From: Pseudomonadota bacterium
GTDB lineage: Bacteria > Pseudomonadota > Gammaproteobacteria > Xanthomonadales > Rhodanobacteraceae
Direction of reading: 5' to 3'
Length of the DNA stretch: 15,595 bases
Assembly: GCA_023412995.1 (NCBI GenBank)
Contig: JAEZQS010000074.1
Span: forward strand, 1-15,595
In this document: positions 12,948 to 15,595 of the stretch, piece by piece
Numbering within the stretch: the stretch's first letter is position 1
How the letters are laid out: every line of letters starts with the position of its first letter
Position numbers and translations under genes: made by a program
Notes under the pieces: generated by a model
What the model saw: the letters and a program-made list of their open reading frames with translations, nothing else
Told to the model about the DNA's origin: nothing
Databases searched by the model: none

Positions 12948-14119
12948 TGACGATCCTCACCGTGTTCGCCAAGGAAGTGCGCGAGAACCTGCGCGACCGC
13001 CGCACGGTCATCAACACGCTGCTCACCGGTCCGCTGATGGCGCCAGTCATCTTCGTGCTGATCATCAATGCCGCCGTCACGCGCGAGATCGAGAAGGCGG
13101 AGAAGCCCTTGCCGGTCCCAGTGGTGGGCGCCGCCCACGCCCCCAACCTGCTCGCCGCGCTCGAACGCAGCGGGGTCGAGATCAAGCCCGCGCCGGACGA
13201 TCCGGAACGCGCGGTGCGCGAAGGCGACGCCGACCTCGTGCTGCGCATCCCGGCCAGCTACCCCGATGCCTGGCGGCGCGGCGAGCCGGCCCAGGTCGAG
13301 CTGGTCTATGACGAATCGCAGCGCGACGCGCAGGGATCGGTCGCGCGCCTGCGCAGCCTGCTCGAGGCGCAGTCGCAGCAGACCGGTGCATTGCGCCTGG
13401 TCGCGCGCGGCCTGTCGCCCACCATCACGCGGCCGCTGGTGGTCGCCTCGCGCGACCAGTCCACCGCGCAGGCGCGCAGCGGCACCATGTTCGGCATGCT
13501 GCCGTACTTCTTCATCCTCGGCGTGTTCATCGGCGGCATGGCACTGGCGATCGACACGACGGCCGGCGAACGCGAGCGTCAATCGCTCGAGCCGCTGCTG
13601 GCGAACCCCGTCAGCCGCGGCCGCATCCTGGCCGGCAAGCTGGGAGCGACCTGCGCGTTCGCCGTCACCACGCTGCTGCTCAGCATCGTCGCGTTCTCGG
13701 TCGCGGGCCAGTTCATGCCCACCGCCAAGCTCGGCATGAGCCTGGAAATGGGCCCCCGCTTCGGCCTCCTGACCCTGTTCGTGATGCTGCCGCTGGTGAT
13801 CGTGCTGGCCAGCCTGCAGACGCTCGCCGCGGCATTCGCCAAGAGCTACCGCGAGGCGCAGACCTACCTCTCGCTGCTGATGTTCGTGCCGGTCGTGCCG
13901 ACCCTGCTGCTGTCCCTGTTTCCGCTCAAGACGCAGACCTGGATGTACGCCGTGCCGCTGATGGGGCAGCAGGTCACCATCACGCGCCTGCTGCGCGGCG
14001 ATGCGGTCAGCGCCTCCGACCTGCTGCTCTGTTTCGCCAGCAGCGCCCTCGCCGCCGCGATCGCCTACGCCGCGACCGTGCAGATCTACCGCAACGAACG
14101 CCTCGCCATCTCCGCCTGA
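12944..14119 (+). CDS. natB: ABC-2 exporter permease, NatB-like
   Basis: A 391-residue inner-membrane permease paired with the NatA-like ATPase. One N-terminal helix (about 24-44) is followed by a large external domain (about 45-180) and five helices near 182-203, 232-256, 274-298, 308-326 and 358-380. The GERERQSLEPLLANPVSRGRILAGK stretch after the second helix is characteristic of the NatB/ABC2_membrane_3 family. The ATG at 12944 is followed directly by another ATG; GGGAG lies eight bases upstream. It is the last gene of the operon, and no clear terminator with a T-run follows. Confidence 0.9.
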   Translation: MMTILTVFAKEVRENLRDRRTVINTLLTGPLMAPVIFVLIINAAVTREIEKAEKPLPVPVVGAAHAPNLLAALERSGVEIKPAPDDPERAVREGDADLVLRIPASYPDAWRRGEPAQVELVYDESQRDAQGSVARLRSLLEAQSQQTGALRLVARGLSPTITRPLVVASRDQSTAQARSGTMFGMLPYFFILGVFIGGMALAIDTTAGERERQSLEPLLANPVSRGRILAGKLGATCAFAVTTLLLSIVAFSVAGQFMPTAKLGMSLEMGPRFGLLTLFVMLPLVIVLASLQTLAAAFAKSYREAQTYLSLLMFVPVVPTLLLSLFPLKTQTWMYAVPLMGQQVTITRLLRGDAVSASDLLLCFASSALAAAIAYAATVQIYRNERLAISA

Positions 14120-14143
14120 CGGTTGGCCGATCGCAAGCCTTCG

Positions 14144-14161
14144 ACACGGAGCACACGGAGA
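14144..14161 (+). repeat. 9-bp repeat ACACGGAGC/ACACGGAGA
   Basis: Two 9-bp units, ACACGGAGC and ACACGGAGA, start 24 bases after natB. They resemble the CACGAAG units at 80-112 and 14313-14345 but lie in the opposite orientation to these, so this 248-bp gap is bounded by related repeats pointing towards each other. No gene was seen in the gap (14120-14367). Confidence 0.45.
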
Positions 14162-14196
14162 AAGCAAGGAAGGAATGGCGAGCTGAAAAGCGGGTA

Positions 14197-14218
14197 AGAG
14201 CATCCCTGGCGGTGCTCT
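14197..14218 (+). terminator. Hairpin downstream of natB
   Basis: AGAGCA, a ten-base loop and TGCTCT form a six-pair stem 77 bases after the natB stop. It lacks a T-run, so it is only a possible terminator or stability element for the exporter operon. Confidence 0.3.
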
Positions 14219-14312
14219 CTCCAGTGCGTTCGAGCGGTCGCTGCAAATGTCCCCACTGCAGGGATTGCTTTCGCGGAGTGCGCGGTGTGGCTCTCGCCCT
14301 TTCGCCCTTGCC

Positions 14313-14345
14313 TTCTTCGTGTGCCCTATGTGCTTCGTGGTTCAA
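14313..14345 (-). repeat. 9-bp periodic CACGAAG repeat, second locus
   Basis: TTCTTCGTG, a degenerate TGCCCTATG and TGCTTCGTG keep the 9-bp period and are followed by GTTCAA, exactly as at 80-112. The two loci therefore belong to one repeat family, about 14 kb apart and in the same orientation. Confidence 0.55.
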
Positions 14346-14360
14346 GCTTTCAGCTTGACC
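14341..14360 (-). terminator. Hairpin downstream of the radical SAM gene
   Basis: On the minus strand GGTCAAGCT-GAA-AGCTTGAACC forms a stem of about nine pairs with one bulge, starting eight bases after the radical SAM stop. It overlaps the tail of the CACGAAG repeat. Without a T-run it is a tentative terminator. Confidence 0.4.
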
Positions 14361-14367
14361 TTCCAGG

Positions 14368-15462
14368 TCAGAACAGCTCGCCCTGCGCAGTCGCGGCACG
14401 CGGCGGGACGAAGCGGGAACCGTCGAGCGGCACATTGCGCGTGCCGTTGATGCCGTGGCGGCGGCAGGCGAGGTGGAAGCGCTGGCGGATCAGCTGGGCG
14501 AACGCGCCTTCGCCGCGCATGCGCGAGCCGAAGCGGGGGTCGTTGTCGCGACCTCCGCGCATCTGCCGCACCAGGCTCATCACGTGTTCCGCGCGGTCGG
14601 GCGCGTGCAGGTCGAGCCATTCGCGGAACAGGTCGTTCAATTCATGCGGCAGGCGCAGGACGGTGTAGCCGGCGCGCTTCGCACCGGCGGCGGCGGCCGC
14701 TTCGACGATGCGCTCGATCCAGCAGTCGGTCACCATCGGGATGACGGGTGCCACCATCACGCCACACGGGACGCCCGCGGCATTGAGCGTGGCGACCGCT
14801 TCGAGGCGCCGGTGCGGTGCGCTCGCGCGCGGCTCGAGGGTCGCGGAAAGGCGGTTGTCGAGCGAGGTGACCGAGACGAACGCGTGCACGAGGTTGGCGC
14901 GCGCCATCGGCACCAGCAGGTCGAGGTCGCGCTCGATCAGCGCGTTCTTGGTGACGATCGTGCACGGGTGCCCGCATTCGGCCAGCACTTCGAGGATCGA
15001 GCGGGTGATGGCATGGCGCCGCTCGATCGGCTGGTAGGGATCGGTATTGGCACCGAGGTTGATCGGCGAGCAGACGTAGCCCTTGCGGCCCAGCTCCACG
15101 CGCAGCTGCTCCGCCGCGTTTTCCTTGGCGTAGAGCTTGGTCTCGAAATCGATCCCGGGCGAGAGGTCGAGGTAGGCGTGCGAGGGCCGCGCGTAGCAGT
15201 AGATGCAGCCGTGCTCGCAGCCGCGATACGGGTTGATCGACTGCGTGAAGGGGATGTCCGGTGAGTCGTTCCGGCTGATGATCGAGCGGGCGTGTTCGAG
15301 CGTCACCTGCGTGGACGGTCGCGGCGTCGCGTCCTCCTCGCGGGTCCAGCCATCGTCCTCGCGCGTGGTCGCGCGGGTCTCGAAGCGGCCCTGCGGGTTG
15401 GAGGCGGCGCCGCGCCCCTTGATGCGCAGGGGTCGGTCCAGGCGGGTGGGATCGATGGGCAT
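14368..15462 (-). CDS. PA0069-family radical SAM protein (SplB-like)
   Basis: A 364-residue radical S-adenosylmethionine protein that resembles the spore photoproduct lyase fold. The iron-sulfur motif is CEHGCIYC (Cys82, Cys86, Cys89), embedded in the family-typical NPYRGCEHGCIYCYARPSH. The N-terminal IKGRGAASNPQGRFE, the central KGYVCSPINLGANTDPYQPIE and the C-terminal GEGAFAQLIRQRF are hallmarks of PA0069-type proteins, whose reaction is unknown. The ATG at 15462 gives the expected start (MPIDPTRLDRPLRIKGRG); a TTG at 15525 overlapping the upstream stop would add 21 unlikely residues. No ribosome site is evident. It probably shares a transcript with the partial gene upstream. Confidence 0.93.
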   Translation of the reverse strand: MPIDPTRLDRPLRIKGRGAASNPQGRFETRATTREDDGWTREEDATPRPSTQVTLEHARSIISRNDSPDIPFTQSINPYRGCEHGCIYCYARPSHAYLDLSPGIDFETKLYAKENAAEQLRVELGRKGYVCSPINLGANTDPYQPIERRHAITRSILEVLAECGHPCTIVTKNALIERDLDLLVPMARANLVHAFVSVTSLDNRLSATLEPRASAPHRRLEAVATLNAAGVPCGVMVAPVIPMVTDCWIERIVEAAAAAGAKRAGYTVLRLPHELNDLFREWLDLHAPDRAEHVMSLVRQMRGGRDNDPRFGSRMRGEGAFAQLIRQRFHLACRRHGINGTRNVPLDGSRFVPPRAATAQGELF

Positions 15463-15521
15463 CGGCGCAGTATGCGGCGGCAGGTCTCGCCGGCTGCGAA
15501 GAGCGGCCGCCGCGGCCTGGC

Positions 15522-15595
15522 TCAAGCGGCGTCGGTTTCGAACTCTTCGGCGAGCACGATGCCGGCGCCTGCCTGGCGCGCCATCGCCTCGGCGG
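15522..15595 (-). CDS. C-terminal end of an unidentified gene
   Basis: The minus strand enters the window in an open frame reading AEAMARQAGAGIVLAEEFE followed by TDAA and a TGA at 15522-15524. The composition and the position, 59 bp before the radical SAM start in the same direction, suggest the end of a real gene in the same operon. Twenty-three codons are too few to name it. Confidence 0.5.
   Translation of the reverse strand, partial: AEAMARQAGAGIVLAEEFETDAA

Noticed and set aside
14120..14367. Short open frames in the gap after natB
   Set aside because: They consist of repeat-derived sequence with no ribosome site, motif or family resemblance; no gene is supported here.

Overview
The window is very GC-rich, and most of its gene products look like those of a gammaproteobacterium of the Lysobacteraceae (Xanthomonadaceae), such as Lysobacter, Luteimonas or a relative. 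That is an inference from YadG/YadH, the PA0069-type radical SAM protein, GTAG-headed REP palindromes and GGGAATG-type intergenic repeats; there is no rRNA or marker gene here to fix the taxon. No tRNA, rRNA, CRISPR array, transposase or phage gene was seen.

Layout. Bases 1-214 are non-coding and hold two REP palindromes and a 9-bp periodic repeat. Four minus-strand genes follow: a secreted M28 zinc peptidase (215-1591), a pirin (1694-2392), and the ABC exporter pair yadH/yadG (2462-4188). A ferredoxin-NADP-reductase-like flavoprotein (4273-5019) runs the other way from a short divergent promoter region. It converges on the pilus operon across a long GGGAATG inverted repeat (5024-5132).

The pilus operon (minus strand, 9697 down to 5138) is a compact four-gene archaic (Csu-like) chaperone-usher system: one spore-coat-U pilin, a periplasmic chaperone, an outer-membrane usher and a two-domain tip adhesin. 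A textbook sigma-54 promoter lies upstream of the pilin (9797-9812). The chaperone appears to carry a one-base frameshift that separates its signal peptide from its body.

The right half is a tightly coupled plus-strand operon (10024-14119): a small four-helix membrane protein, a 68-residue Xre-type regulator, a membrane-anchored alpha/beta hydrolase of the tripeptidyl-aminopeptidase-like type, and a NatA/NatB-like ABC exporter. Every junction is an ATGA overlap. An 18-codon Cys/His-rich mini-ORF bridges natA and natB with ATGA at both ends. Two identical-arm 18-bp palindromes overlap the -35 and the predicted start point of the operon promoter, suggesting autorepression by the encoded regulator.

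The window ends with a PA0069-family radical SAM protein (14368-15462) and the last 23 codons of an unidentified upstream gene, both on the minus strand. The most interesting items are the regulator-hydrolase-exporter operon with its twin operators and mini-ORF, the sigma-54 control of the pilus, and the broken chaperone reading frame.
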